Shown one piece after another: positions 1-7,220 of a DNA stretch of 64,000 nt (position 1 is its first letter; every line of letters starts with the position of its first letter). The notes under the pieces are model-generated. The model was not told the DNA's origin. It ran no database searches and was given only the letters and a program-made list of their open reading frames with translations. Source of the stretch: Roseivivax jejudonensis (GTDB lineage Bacteria > Pseudomonadota > Alphaproteobacteria > Rhodobacterales > Rhodobacteraceae). A program made the position numbers and the translations under genes. Where the stretch lies: assembly GCF_900172265.1 (NCBI RefSeq), contig NZ_FWFK01000003.1, positions 186,001-250,000 of the forward strand. The letters run 5' to 3'.

Positions 1-796
1 GAACATCGCCTTCAACATCGCCAAGGCCTACCGCAGGGGCACGCGCCCGGACGGCACCGATGGCGCGGTCGAGGGCGGCGTCGTCGGGTTCTACTCGCTC
101 GAGATGTCGGCCGAGCAGCTTGCCGCGCGGATCCTGTCCGAAGCGTCGGAGGTGCCCAGCGAACAGATCCGCCGCGGCGACATGACCGAAGAGGAGTTCC
201 GCCGCTTCGTCGAGGCGGCGAAGTCGCTCGAGGCGTGCCCGCTCTACATCGACGACACGCCGGCCCTGCCGATCGCGCAACTCGCCGCCCGCGCGCGGCG
301 TCTCAAGCGGACGCACGGGCTCGACGTTCTGATGGTCGACTACCTTCAGCTGGTCCGGGGATCGGGCAAGTCGGGCGAGAGCCGGGTCAACGAGATCGCG
401 GAAATCTCCATGGGACTCAAGGCCATAGCCAAGGAACTGAACATACCGGTGATCGCGCTGTCGCAGCTGTCGCGGCAGGTCGAGAGCCGCGACGACAAAC
501 GCCCGCAACTGTCGGACCTGCGCGAATCGGGCTCGATCGAGCAGGACGCCGACGTCGTGATGTTCGTGTTCCGCGAGGAATACTACGTGGAACGCGAGAA
601 GCCGTCCGACGACCGGCTGGAGGAAATGGCCGCTTGGCAGGAGCGGATGGAGCGCCTGCACGGCAAGGCAGAGGTCATCATCGGCAAGCAGCGCCACGGT
701 CCGATCGGCACGGTGGAACTGAGCTTCGAAGGCCGCTTCACCCGCTTCGGCAACCTCGTGAAACCGTGGCAGAACACGCAGGTCGAGCAATTCTGA
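1..796 (+). CDS. dnaB: Replicative DNA helicase DnaB, C-terminal part (5' truncated by window)
   Basis: The reading frame is open from base 2, so the true start lies outside the window; about 264 residues of the RecA-like helicase domain are visible. Family hallmarks are present in order: a NIAFNIAKAY segment after Walker A, the SLEMS motif, a Walker B-like MVDYLQLV, SQLSRQVE, then RESGSIEQDADVV and a C-terminal KQRHGPIGTVEL stretch. DnaB unwinds DNA ahead of the replisome as a hexamer. The gene is followed by 263 non-coding bases holding a very strong inverted repeat, then by alr. The order dnaB-alr-radA-cvpA-purF is familiar from Rhodobacteraceae genomes (general knowledge, not checked here). 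Confidence 0.97.
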   Translation, partial: NIAFNIAKAYRRGTRPDGTDGAVEGGVVGFYSLEMSAEQLAARILSEASEVPSEQIRRGDMTEEEFRRFVEAAKSLEACPLYIDDTPALPIAQLAARARRLKRTHGLDVLMVDYLQLVRGSGKSGESRVNEIAEISMGLKAIAKELNIPVIALSQLSRQVESRDDKRPQLSDLRESGSIEQDADVVMFVFREEYYVEREKPSDDRLEEMAAWQERMERLHGKAEVIIGKQRHGPIGTVELSFEGRFTRFGNLVKPWQNTQVEQF

Positions 797-823
797 GAGA
801 CAAGAAGCCCGAGCAGGCCCGAC

Positions 824-903
824 GGGGCCGGAGCCCGGGCCGGACCGCGCGCAGCACACGACCCCCGACACGGCTGCACCGATCCGGCCCGGGCTCCGGC
901 CTC
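824..903. repeat. Long perfect inverted repeat downstream of dnaB
   Basis: Bases 826-844 (GGCCGGAGCCCGGGCCGGA) and 883-901 are exact reverse complements, 19 bp per arm, with a 38-base spacer. One wobble and one further G:C pair extend the stem to 824/903. Each arm also contains the self-complementary octamer GCCCGGGC. It starts 28 bases after the dnaB stop, so it could be a factor-independent terminator, although no T tract follows (CTCATATTGG). Alternatively it is an REP-like intergenic element. Confidence 0.8.
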
Positions 904-936
904 ATATTGGATGGACGCGAAGATCGCTCCCCCGAG

Positions 937-992
937 TTGTCCACAAGCCCGCGACGCGCGTGAGGCGCTGCGCGCCCCCAGACTTGTCCACA
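937..992. other. Two DnaA-box-like nonamers (TTGTCCACA)
   Basis: TTGTCCACA occurs at 937-945 and again at 984-992, 47 bases apart on the same strand, each followed by a GCCCGC-type sequence. The nonamer differs by one base from the DnaA-box consensus TTATCCACA. Two copies beside dnaB may bind DnaA, or the resemblance may be chance within a short repeated unit. No AT-rich unwinding region is visible here, so this is not called an origin. Confidence 0.3.
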
Positions 993-1059
993 GCCCGCAG
1001 AGCGGGACCCGAGGGCGAAAACGGCTTGACCCGGCCGGTCGCCATGCCAAACAGCGCGC

Positions 1060-2097
1060 ATGGCTCGACCGCTGCTAACCATCGACCTCGACGCGCTGAA
1101 GACGAACTGGCGCAACCTCGACCGCCAGATGAGCGGGGAGACCGGCGCCGTCGTCAAGGCGGACGCCTACGGGCTCGGCGTGGATCGCGTCGCGTTGGTG
1201 CTCGCCCAGGAAGGCGCGCGGACCTTTTTCGTCGCCACAGCGGAGGAAGGCGCGGATCTGCGCGAAATCCTTGGCGCAGGCGTGGAAATCTGCGTCTTCA
1301 ATGGCCATATGGATGGCGACGCCCGACTGATTTCCGGGGCGCGCCTCGTGCCGATGCTCAATTCGATCGACCAGATGGTGATGCACGTCGAAGCGCTGCC
1401 CGACCATCCGTTCGGCATACAGCTCGATACCGGGATGAACCGGCTGGGCATGGAAGAGGCCGAGTGGTCCGCCCTGCGCGACATCGCCATGGCGCAGACC
1501 CCGCGTCTCATCATGAGCCACCTCGCCTGCTCCGACACCCCGGCGCACGAGATGAACCTCGCGCAGCTGCGCCGGTTTCACGAGATGACCGACGGGCTTT
1601 CGGCGCGGCGGTCGCTCTCGGCCACGGGCGGCATCCTGCTCGGGCGCGAGTACCAGTTCGACGTGGCGCGGCCCGGGATCGGTCTCTACGGCGGCATGCC
1701 CTTCATCGACGCACAGCCGGTGGTGCATCTCGACGTGCCGGTCATCCAGACCCGGGACGTCGCGCCCGGCGAAAGCGTCGGCTACGGCAACGCCTGGATC
1801 GCCGAGCGTCCGTCCCGCATCGCGACGATCGCCGCCGGCTATGCCGATGGCATCCACCGCATCATGGCGCCGGACGCCTGGGTCTATGCCGGCGAGACGC
1901 GGTGCAAGGTCGTCGGGCGGATCTCGATGGATCTGATCGGCGTGGACGTGACCGACGCACCGGCGCCGCCGCCGAGCATCGAGGTCCTCGGGCGCCACCA
2001 GTCGATCGACACGGTGGCCGACGCCGCCGGCACCATCGGATACGAAATCCTGACGGCGCTCGGCGACCGCTACGCGCGGCGCTACGTCGGCGGCTAG
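1060..2097 (+). CDS. alr: Alanine racemase
   Basis: 345 aa, slightly short of the usual 350-380. PLP-dependent interconversion of L- and D-alanine, supplying D-Ala for peptidoglycan. The PLP lysine sits in [10 protein letters not shown] (Lys33), and the second catalytic base is the Tyr of SVGYGN (about Tyr242). The C-terminal domain contains the GRISMDL segment typical of the family. The start is the first ATG, giving [13 protein letters not shown], the normal N-terminus. The next gene begins 5 bases after the stop, so alr probably heads an operon with the two membrane proteins that follow. Confidence 0.96.
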   Translation: MARPLLTIDLDALKTNWRNLDRQMSGETGAVVKADAYGLGVDRVALVLAQEGARTFFVATAEEGADLREILGAGVEICVFNGHMDGDARLISGARLVPMLNSIDQMVMHVEALPDHPFGIQLDTGMNRLGMEEAEWSALRDIAMAQTPRLIMSHLACSDTPAHEMNLAQLRRFHEMTDGLSARRSLSATGGILLGREYQFDVARPGIGLYGGMPFIDAQPVVHLDVPVIQTRDVAPGESVGYGNAWIAERPSRIATIAAGYADGIHRIMAPDAWVYAGETRCKVVGRISMDLIGVDVTDAPAPPPSIEVLGRHQSIDTVADAAGTIGYEILTALGDRYARRYVGG

Positions 2098-2102
2098 CGC
2101 GG

Positions 2103-2495
2103 ATGAGCCCGCTTCTACAGACCAGCTGGCCGGTGGCGTCGCTGTTTCTCGCCCAGAAATTCGTGCTGCCGGAGGCGGTGCTCGTGCTCGCGCTGCTGCG
2201 CGTCGTCTTCGGGCGCGGGCTCGCGCGCGTGCTCGCGCTGCTCGCCGCGCTTCTGGCCGCCGCGATCACGCTGACCGTGTTCGCCCCCGCGCTCGGGCTT
2301 GCCGGCACGGGGCTCTACCGCTGGGCAGCGCGCAGCCTGACCCTCGGCGGCGGGCTGGGTCTGCCCCTGACGGCCTCGGCGCTCCTCGTGCTTTCGGCAA
2401 TCGCCCCGGGCGTGCGGGCCCGCTGGATCGACGTGCTCCACGGGCTTCTTATTCTGGTGCTGCTGGGCCTCTGGCTCGCGGCGCAGATCGCGTGA
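2103..2495 (+). CDS. Small membrane protein, unknown, in alr operon
   Basis: 130 aa, almost entirely hydrophobic, with about three to four predicted membrane spans (residues about 15-35, 40-60, 75-100 and 105-128). It starts 5 bases after alr, and its TGA overlaps the GTG start of the next gene (GTGA), so translation of the two is probably coupled. The partner is PqiA-like; this one may be the other half of a split or paired PqiA-type unit, but no PqiA motif is visible in it. Codon use (GC-rich third positions) matches its neighbours. I do not recognise a specific family. Confidence 0.75.
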   Translation: MSPLLQTSWPVASLFLAQKFVLPEAVLVLALLRVVFGRGLARVLALLAALLAAAITLTVFAPALGLAGTGLYRWAARSLTLGGGLGLPLTASALLVLSAIAPGVRARWIDVLHGLLILVLLGLWLAAQIA

Positions 2496-2929
2496 CGGCT
2501 CTGCGCGTTCGGCTCGGTCTGATTGCGGTCCTGGCTCTGCTCTACCCGGTTGCCTGGACGGCGCCGCTCCTGCGGGCCGGATTTCTGCCGCTCTTCGGGC
2601 TGTCCGAGATCAGCGTCCTGTCCGGCCTCGCCGCATTGTGGGAGACGGATCGTGCGCTCGCGCTTCTCGTGGCACTTTTGGCGATCGTCTTGCCGTACCT
2701 GAAGCTCCTCGGGCTCGCCCTGGTGACGGTCCGGCCGCTCGGCTCGCGCGCGCACGCCACGCTGCAGCTTGTCGGGCGCCTCGCCATGGCCGATGTCTTC
2801 CTGATCGCGGTTTACGTAGCGGCAGTGAAGGGAATCGGTGTCGGCCGGGTGGAAACCGCATGGGGCCTCTACCTCTTCACGATTTGCGTCCTGGCCGCGC
2901 TCATTCTGGGCTGGACCCGGGTCAAATAA
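2492..2929 (+). CDS. PqiA-like (paraquat-inducible protein A domain) membrane protein
   Basis: 145 aa with a GTG start that overlaps the previous stop. The LPYLKLLGL segment and the later GRLAMADVFLIAVYVAAVKG and GLYLFTICVL segments follow the pattern of one PqiA domain, which has four membrane spans and a WSM/DVF-type motif. E. coli PqiA carries two such domains and works with MCE protein PqiB in envelope lipid transport. Here there is a single short domain, and no pqiB or pqiC is nearby. An envelope role is inferred only. A 174-base gap follows before the next gene. Confidence 0.7.
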   Translation: MTALRVRLGLIAVLALLYPVAWTAPLLRAGFLPLFGLSEISVLSGLAALWETDRALALLVALLAIVLPYLKLLGLALVTVRPLGSRAHATLQLVGRLAMADVFLIAVYVAAVKGIGVGRVETAWGLYLFTICVLAALILGWTRVK

Positions 2930-3103
2930 GCGCGCCGGCACAACATTGTGCGCAAACGCGCAACAGACGCCGCCGAATCTGTGTCCGCGGCGCGTCACAG
3001 AGAGTTCAATCCCCCAAGTTAAAGAAACCTTAGGAGATTTGGCGCGTTCGGCATAAAATCGCGCATGTTGATTTATGCGCGACCAGCAGACGAGGGCGCG
3101 AAA

Positions 3104-3937
3104 ATGATTGCTACCGCACGAACCAGCTTTCTCCTGGTGCAATATCTCATGCAGCGGCTTGCGATGATTTCGCTCGTGCTGCTGGCCCTCGGCCTCGCCG
3201 GCTACACCGCCGCTTGCGCGCTCGGACTGGCCGCGTGGCTTGAGCTTCCACTGACCTTCGGGACGACGACCTACGCCGGTGCCGGCGTCACGCTGCAAAT
3301 CGGGATCACGGTCCTTGCCATCGCGCTGTGCTTCTGGCTGCCGTCGAACGCGCGGATCATGGCACTCGAGACGTCGCATCGCCGCTTTCACATCGGCATG
3401 CACGACGTCGCGCAGGCCTACCAGGTCGCGCACCATGCCGACCGCGAGGGCGTGTTCACGCTGAAGTCCGAGTTCGACTCGATCCGCGAGCGCATGGCCT
3501 TCCTGCGCGAGCATCCCGACCTGTCGGACCTGGAACCCTCGGTGCTCGAGATCGCGGCACAGATGAGCCATCTGTCGCGCGACCTTGCGCATGTCTACTC
3601 CGATCGCAACGTCGCACGCGCGCGCGACTTCCTCATCCAGCGCCAGCAGGAGGTGGAAGACTTCAACCGTCGCCTGGCGCATGCCAAGTCGGTGGCGACC
3701 GACATGCGCGGCTGGCTCGATCGCGTCGAGCTTGACGAGGCGGTCGCCGAATCGCAGCTTGCGCGGCTCTGCGACGAACTGACGGAGATCCTGCCGGAGT
3801 TGAACGGACGCGACGATGCCCCGACGCTGCGCGAGGTCGACAGCGTCGATCCGCAGGTCGCCGCACAGCGGGAAGCCGAACCACATCAGGACGACGCGCG
3901 CATCGTGTCGATCCTGAACCAGCGCGCGGCCGAGTGA
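3104..3937 (+). CDS. Membrane-anchored coiled-coil protein upstream of radA (often annotated 'DNA repair protein')
   Basis: 277 aa from the ATG at 3104, chosen because a GAGGG-type ribosome site precedes it; an upstream in-frame ATG at 3065 would add 13 residues and has no such site. Two N-terminal membrane spans (about residues 20-45 and 55-80) are followed by a charged, largely helical cytoplasmic domain with likely coiled coil (about 95-230). Homologues in this position in Rhodobacteraceae are commonly named 'DNA repair protein', presumably by proximity to radA. No nuclease, helicase or DNA-binding motif is visible, so that name should not be read as function. Confidence 0.75.
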   Translation: MIATARTSFLLVQYLMQRLAMISLVLLALGLAGYTAACALGLAAWLELPLTFGTTTYAGAGVTLQIGITVLAIALCFWLPSNARIMALETSHRRFHIGMHDVAQAYQVAHHADREGVFTLKSEFDSIRERMAFLREHPDLSDLEPSVLEIAAQMSHLSRDLAHVYSDRNVARARDFLIQRQQEVEDFNRRLAHAKSVATDMRGWLDRVELDEAVAESQLARLCDELTEILPELNGRDDAPTLREVDSVDPQVAAQREAEPHQDDARIVSILNQRAAE

Positions 3938-3978
3938 GCGCTTGAAGCCCCGCCTCCGGGCGGGGTAAGGCGCCGCTC

Positions 3979-5346
3979 ATGGCCCGATCTTCTGCCGTCT
4001 TCGTCTGTTCCGCCTGCGGCAACACCACATCCAAGTGGTCGGGCCGCTGCGAGGCGTGCGGCGAATGGAACACCATCCAGGAAGAACGCGCCGCCGCGGC
4101 CGGTCCGCCGTCAAAAACGCTCGGCGCGTCGAAGGGACGAAGCGTTCCGCTCACCGATCTCGGGCACGCAGAGGCACCGCCACCGCGCACGGCGAGCGCG
4201 ATGGCCGAACTCGATCGCGTGCTGGGAGGCGGGCTCGTGCCCGGCAGCGCGATCCTCGTCGGCGGCGACCCCGGCATAGGAAAGTCCACCCTGCTTCTGC
4301 AGGGCGCGGCGGCGTTCGCCGCGGCCGGCCTGCGGGTCGTCTACATCTCGGGCGAGGAAGCCTCTGCACAGGTGCGGATGCGGGCCGAACGGCTCGGCCT
4401 GGGGAATGCGGCGGTTCAGCTCGGAGCCGAGACGAACCTGCGCGACATCCTCGCCACGCTCGACACCGAGCGGCCGGATCTCGTGGTGATCGACTCGATC
4501 CAGACCATGTGGGCCGACAACGTCGACAGCGCGCCGGGCAGCGTTACGCAGGTTCGCGCGGCCGCGCACGAGCTGACCTCGTTCGCCAAGCGGCGCGGCG
4601 CCGCCGTCGTCCTGGTCGGGCACGTCACGAAAGAGGGCCAGATCGCCGGACCTCGCGTGGTGGAGCACATGGTCGACACCGTGCTCTACTTCGAGGGTGA
4701 ACGCGGCCATCAGTTCCGGATCCTGCGCGCGGTGAAGAACCGCTTCGGCCCCGCGGACGAGATCGGCGTTTTCGAGATGACGGGCGCCGGATTGGCCGAA
4801 GTCGCGAACCCCTCCGCCCTTTTCCTGTCCGAGCGCGGGACGCCGGCGCCCGGCTCGGTGGTCTTCGCCGGGATCGAGGGCACCCGCCCGGTCTTGTGCG
4901 AGATGCAGGCGCTCGTCGCGCCGACGCCACAGGCACAGCCGCGCCGCACGGTCGTCGGTTGGGACGGGGGGCGGCTGGCCATGATCCTTGCCGTTCTCGA
5001 GGCGCGCTGCGGGATCCCGTTCGCCGGTCTCGACGTCTACCTGAACGTGGCCGGCGGCATGAAAGTGTCCGAGCCGGCCGCAGACCTCGCTGTGGCCGCG
5101 GCGCTGCTCTCGGCCCGCGAGGACAGCGCCCTGCCCGCCGAGACCGTCGTTTTCGGCGAGATCTCTCTCTCCGGTGCGCTACGCCCCGTCGCCCAGACCG
5201 AAAACAGGTTGAAAGAGGCGCGGAAACTTGGTTTCACCGCTGCGATCGCGCCGAGGGGCGGCAAGTCCGGCGACGCGGCGGGGATCGCGCTCACCGAGAT
5301 GGGCGACCTCGCTGCTTTCGTGGGCGAAATTTTCGGCGCCGGCTGA
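3979..5346 (+). CDS. radA: DNA repair protein RadA
   Basis: 455 aa, the normal family length. An N-terminal four-cysteine zinc finger (C10, C13, C24, C27) is followed by a RecA-like ATPase with Walker A GGDPGIGKS at about residues 95-103, the RadA-specific KNRFG motif near 253-257, and a Lon-protease-like C-terminal domain (GGMKVSEPAADLAVA, GEISLSG). RadA is a branch-migration helicase that processes recombination intermediates. It starts 41 bases after the previous gene and is followed 39 bases later by cvpA in the same direction. Confidence 0.96.
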   Translation: MARSSAVFVCSACGNTTSKWSGRCEACGEWNTIQEERAAAAGPPSKTLGASKGRSVPLTDLGHAEAPPPRTASAMAELDRVLGGGLVPGSAILVGGDPGIGKSTLLLQGAAAFAAAGLRVVYISGEEASAQVRMRAERLGLGNAAVQLGAETNLRDILATLDTERPDLVVIDSIQTMWADNVDSAPGSVTQVRAAAHELTSFAKRRGAAVVLVGHVTKEGQIAGPRVVEHMVDTVLYFEGERGHQFRILRAVKNRFGPADEIGVFEMTGAGLAEVANPSALFLSERGTPAPGSVVFAGIEGTRPVLCEMQALVAPTPQAQPRRTVVGWDGGRLAMILAVLEARCGIPFAGLDVYLNVAGGMKVSEPAADLAVAAALLSAREDSALPAETVVFGEISLSGALRPVAQTENRLKEARKLGFTAAIAPRGGKSGDAAGIALTEMGDLAAFVGEIFGAG

Positions 5347-5385
5347 TACAGGCGCGATCCGAGCAGAGGACGGATAGGCAGGACC

Positions 5386-5958
5386 ATGGAAGGCTTCACC
5401 GCACTCGACGCCGTGGTGGCTGTCGTCATCGTTCTGTCAGCGCTTCTCGCCTATTCTCGCGGCCTGGTGCGCGAGGTTCTGGCGATCCTCGGCTGGGTCG
5501 CCGCGGCCATTCTCGCCTTCATGTTCGCGCCGCAGGCACAGCCGCTTGTCAAGGAGCTGCCGGTCGTCGGCGAGTTTCTCGCGGACAGCTGCGAGCTGTC
5601 GATCATCGCGGCCTTCGCTGCGGTCTTTGCGCTGGCGCTGATCGTGGTTTCGCTATTCACGCCCGTCTTCTCGAGCCTCGTGCAACGCTCCGCCCTCGGT
5701 GGGCTCGATCAGGGCCTCGGGTTTCTGTTCGGCGTCGCGCGCGGCATCCTGCTCGTGGCGGTCGGCTTTTTCGTCTACGAAACGGTGGTGACCACCCAGA
5801 CGGTCGAAATGGTCGAAAACAGCCGCTCGGCCGCGGTCTTTTCGCAGTTCACCGACCGGATCGAGTCGCAGAACCCCGATCAGGCCCTCGGCTGGATCAC
5901 GACGCAATACGAGGAACTGGTCGGTGTCTGCGCCGTGCCGGGTCCGAGCGACGCCTGA
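5386..5958 (+). CDS. cvpA: CvpA family membrane protein
   Basis: 190 aa with four membrane spans in the CvpA pattern. The N-terminus (DAVVAVVIVLSALLAYSRGLVREVL) matches the conserved start of the family, including the SRGLVREV turn. CvpA is required for colicin V production in E. coli and has a poorly understood envelope role. It is often found beside purF; here purF lies about 2.9 kb downstream beyond the bd oxidase genes, which run the other way. Transcription probably ends at the inverted repeat at 5995-6054. Confidence 0.9.
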   Translation: MEGFTALDAVVAVVIVLSALLAYSRGLVREVLAILGWVAAAILAFMFAPQAQPLVKELPVVGEFLADSCELSIIAAFAAVFALALIVVSLFTPVFSSLVQRSALGGLDQGLGFLFGVARGILLVAVGFFVYETVVTTQTVEMVENSRSAAVFSQFTDRIESQNPDQALGWITTQYEELVGVCAVPGPSDA

Positions 5959-5994
5959 TCCGGCTCCTCTGCATCTTTACCAATGCTAGCCGGA

Positions 5995-6054
5995 GGCGCG
6001 TCTCGGCGGCCGTCTGATCGGACTGTCGGGAAGCTCTTTGGCACGAGACGCGCC
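5995..6054. terminator. Inverted repeat between convergent cvpA and the bd oxidase operon
   Basis: GGCGCGTCTCG (5995-6005) and CGAGACGCGCC (6044-6054) are exact reverse complements, 11 bp, with a 38-base spacer. A second short hairpin (CCGGCC/GGCCGG) sits just beyond, around 6054-6070. Because the flanking genes converge, a bidirectional terminator is the simplest reading. No T tract is evident. Confidence 0.5.
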
Positions 6055-6079
6055 GGCCACGACGGGCCGGCGCCCTGCC

Positions 6080-6184
6080 TCACAGGATCATCAGCCGGAT
6101 GCCGTAGGCGACGATTGCGAGCGACCCTACGGAGAGCGCCCAGATCAGAACGAACCAGCCCAGTCGTTTCGCGCGGTCGGACAT
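6080..6184 (-). CDS. DUF2474 / CydX-like small membrane subunit of cytochrome bd oxidase
   Basis: 34 aa: MSDRAKRLGWFVLIWALS followed by a single hydrophobic helix and a short tail. The ATG overlaps the cydB stop by one base (ATGA), which indicates translational coupling and defines the start. DUF2474 proteins follow cydAB (cioAB) operons of the cyanide-insensitive type, and small single-span proteins of this kind (CydX/CbdX) stabilise the heme-containing CydA subunit in E. coli. A structural accessory role in the oxidase is inferred from position, size and topology. Confidence 0.85.
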   Translation of the reverse strand: MSDRAKRLGWFVLIWALSVGSLAIVAYGIRLMIL

Positions 6185-7212
6185 CAGTGATAGCCCTCCC
6201 CGACCTTCAGCTTGCCGCGGAACACCCAATAGGCGTAGCCGGAATAGGCAAGGATGATCGGGACCAGAACGATCGCGCCCACGAACATGAAGAGCTGCGA
6301 CTTGGCCGGGCTGGCCGCGTCGTAGATCGAGACTGCCGGCGGAATGATGTAGGGCCACATCGACACGCCCAGTCCGACGAAACACAACCCGAAGAGCGCG
6401 ATCGTCAGCACGAACGGCAGCCAGTCGCGACCGTCACGGGTGATCGTGGTCCAAAGCGCCCATGCCAGCACGCCGACCATGATCGGCACCGGCGCGACGA
6501 CAAGCGCCGCCGGGAAGCTGAACCAGCGCGAGAAGTATTCCTGTTCGAGGAATGGCGTCGCGAGGCTGACCGCCACGATGCAGGCCACGGTCGCGATCCC
6601 GAACAGCCGCGCCATGTTGCGGATCTTGAGCTGGATGTCACCCTCGAGCTTCATGTTCAGCCAGCACGCCCCCATGAACGCATATCCCAGCACGACCGAC
6701 ACCCCGGTCAGAATCGAGAACGGCGTCAGCCAGTCCCACCAGCCGCCGCCGTAGCTCCGGCCGTCGACGTCGATGCCCTGAAGCAGCGCCCCCAGCGTGA
6801 TACCCTGCGCCAAGGCGGCGACCGTCGAGCCGCCGATGAATGCGCCGTCCCAGAACCACTTGCTGAAGCTCGACGCGGCCTTCCAGCGGAACTCGAACGC
6901 GACACCGCGGAAGATCAGCGCCAGCAACATCGCGATGATTGGCGGGTAAAGCGCCGGCAGGATGATCGCGTAGGCCAGCGGGAAGGCCGCGAACAACCCG
7001 CCGCCGCCAAGGACCAGCCACGTCTCGTTGCCGTCCCAGACCGGGGCGACCGAGTTCATCATCAGGTCGCGATCCTCCTTGTTCCGAAAGAACGGGTAGA
7101 GGATCCCGATCCCGAGGTCGAAGCCATCCAGCACGACGTAGACGTAGACGGCAAAGGCGAGCAGGAGCGCCCAGGCGATGGTGAGATCGAAAGAAGTCGC
7201 AAGTCCGTCCAT
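6184..7212 (-). CDS. cydB: Cytochrome bd ubiquinol oxidase subunit II
   Basis: 342 aa. The N-terminus has the CydB signature YVVLDGFDLGIGIL (about residues 25-39), then about eight membrane spans, the SVAPVWDGNETWLV segment and GWFW-type helices. CydB is structural and pairs with CydA to oxidise quinol and reduce O2 at the cytoplasmic membrane without proton pumping. Eight bases separate it from the cydA stop, and it overlaps the downstream 34-aa gene, giving the operon cydA-cydB-DUF2474. Confidence 0.95.
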   Translation of the reverse strand: MDGLATSFDLTIAWALLLAFAVYVYVVLDGFDLGIGILYPFFRNKEDRDLMMNSVAPVWDGNETWLVLGGGGLFAAFPLAYAIILPALYPPIIAMLLALIFRGVAFEFRWKAASSFSKWFWDGAFIGGSTVAALAQGITLGALLQGIDVDGRSYGGGWWDWLTPFSILTGVSVVLGYAFMGACWLNMKLEGDIQLKIRNMARLFGIATVACIVAVSLATPFLEQEYFSRWFSFPAALVVAPVPIMVGVLAWALWTTITRDGRDWLPFVLTIALFGLCFVGLGVSMWPYIIPPAVSIYDAASPAKSQLFMFVGAIVLVPIILAYSGYAYWVFRGKLKVGEGYH

Positions 7213-7220
7213 TTCTCAGA

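Noticed and set aside
797-1059. Chromosomal replication origin near dnaB
   Set aside because: Two DnaA-like nonamers exist, but there is no AT-rich unwinding region, no cluster of further boxes, and no dnaA, parAB or gidAB neighbourhood.
960-2102. Plus-strand open frame running through alr in another reading frame
   Set aside because: It overlaps the well-supported alr almost entirely and has the Arg/Pro-rich composition of a shadow frame in high-GC DNA. Only its last 130 codons, after alr ends, form a real gene (2103-2495).
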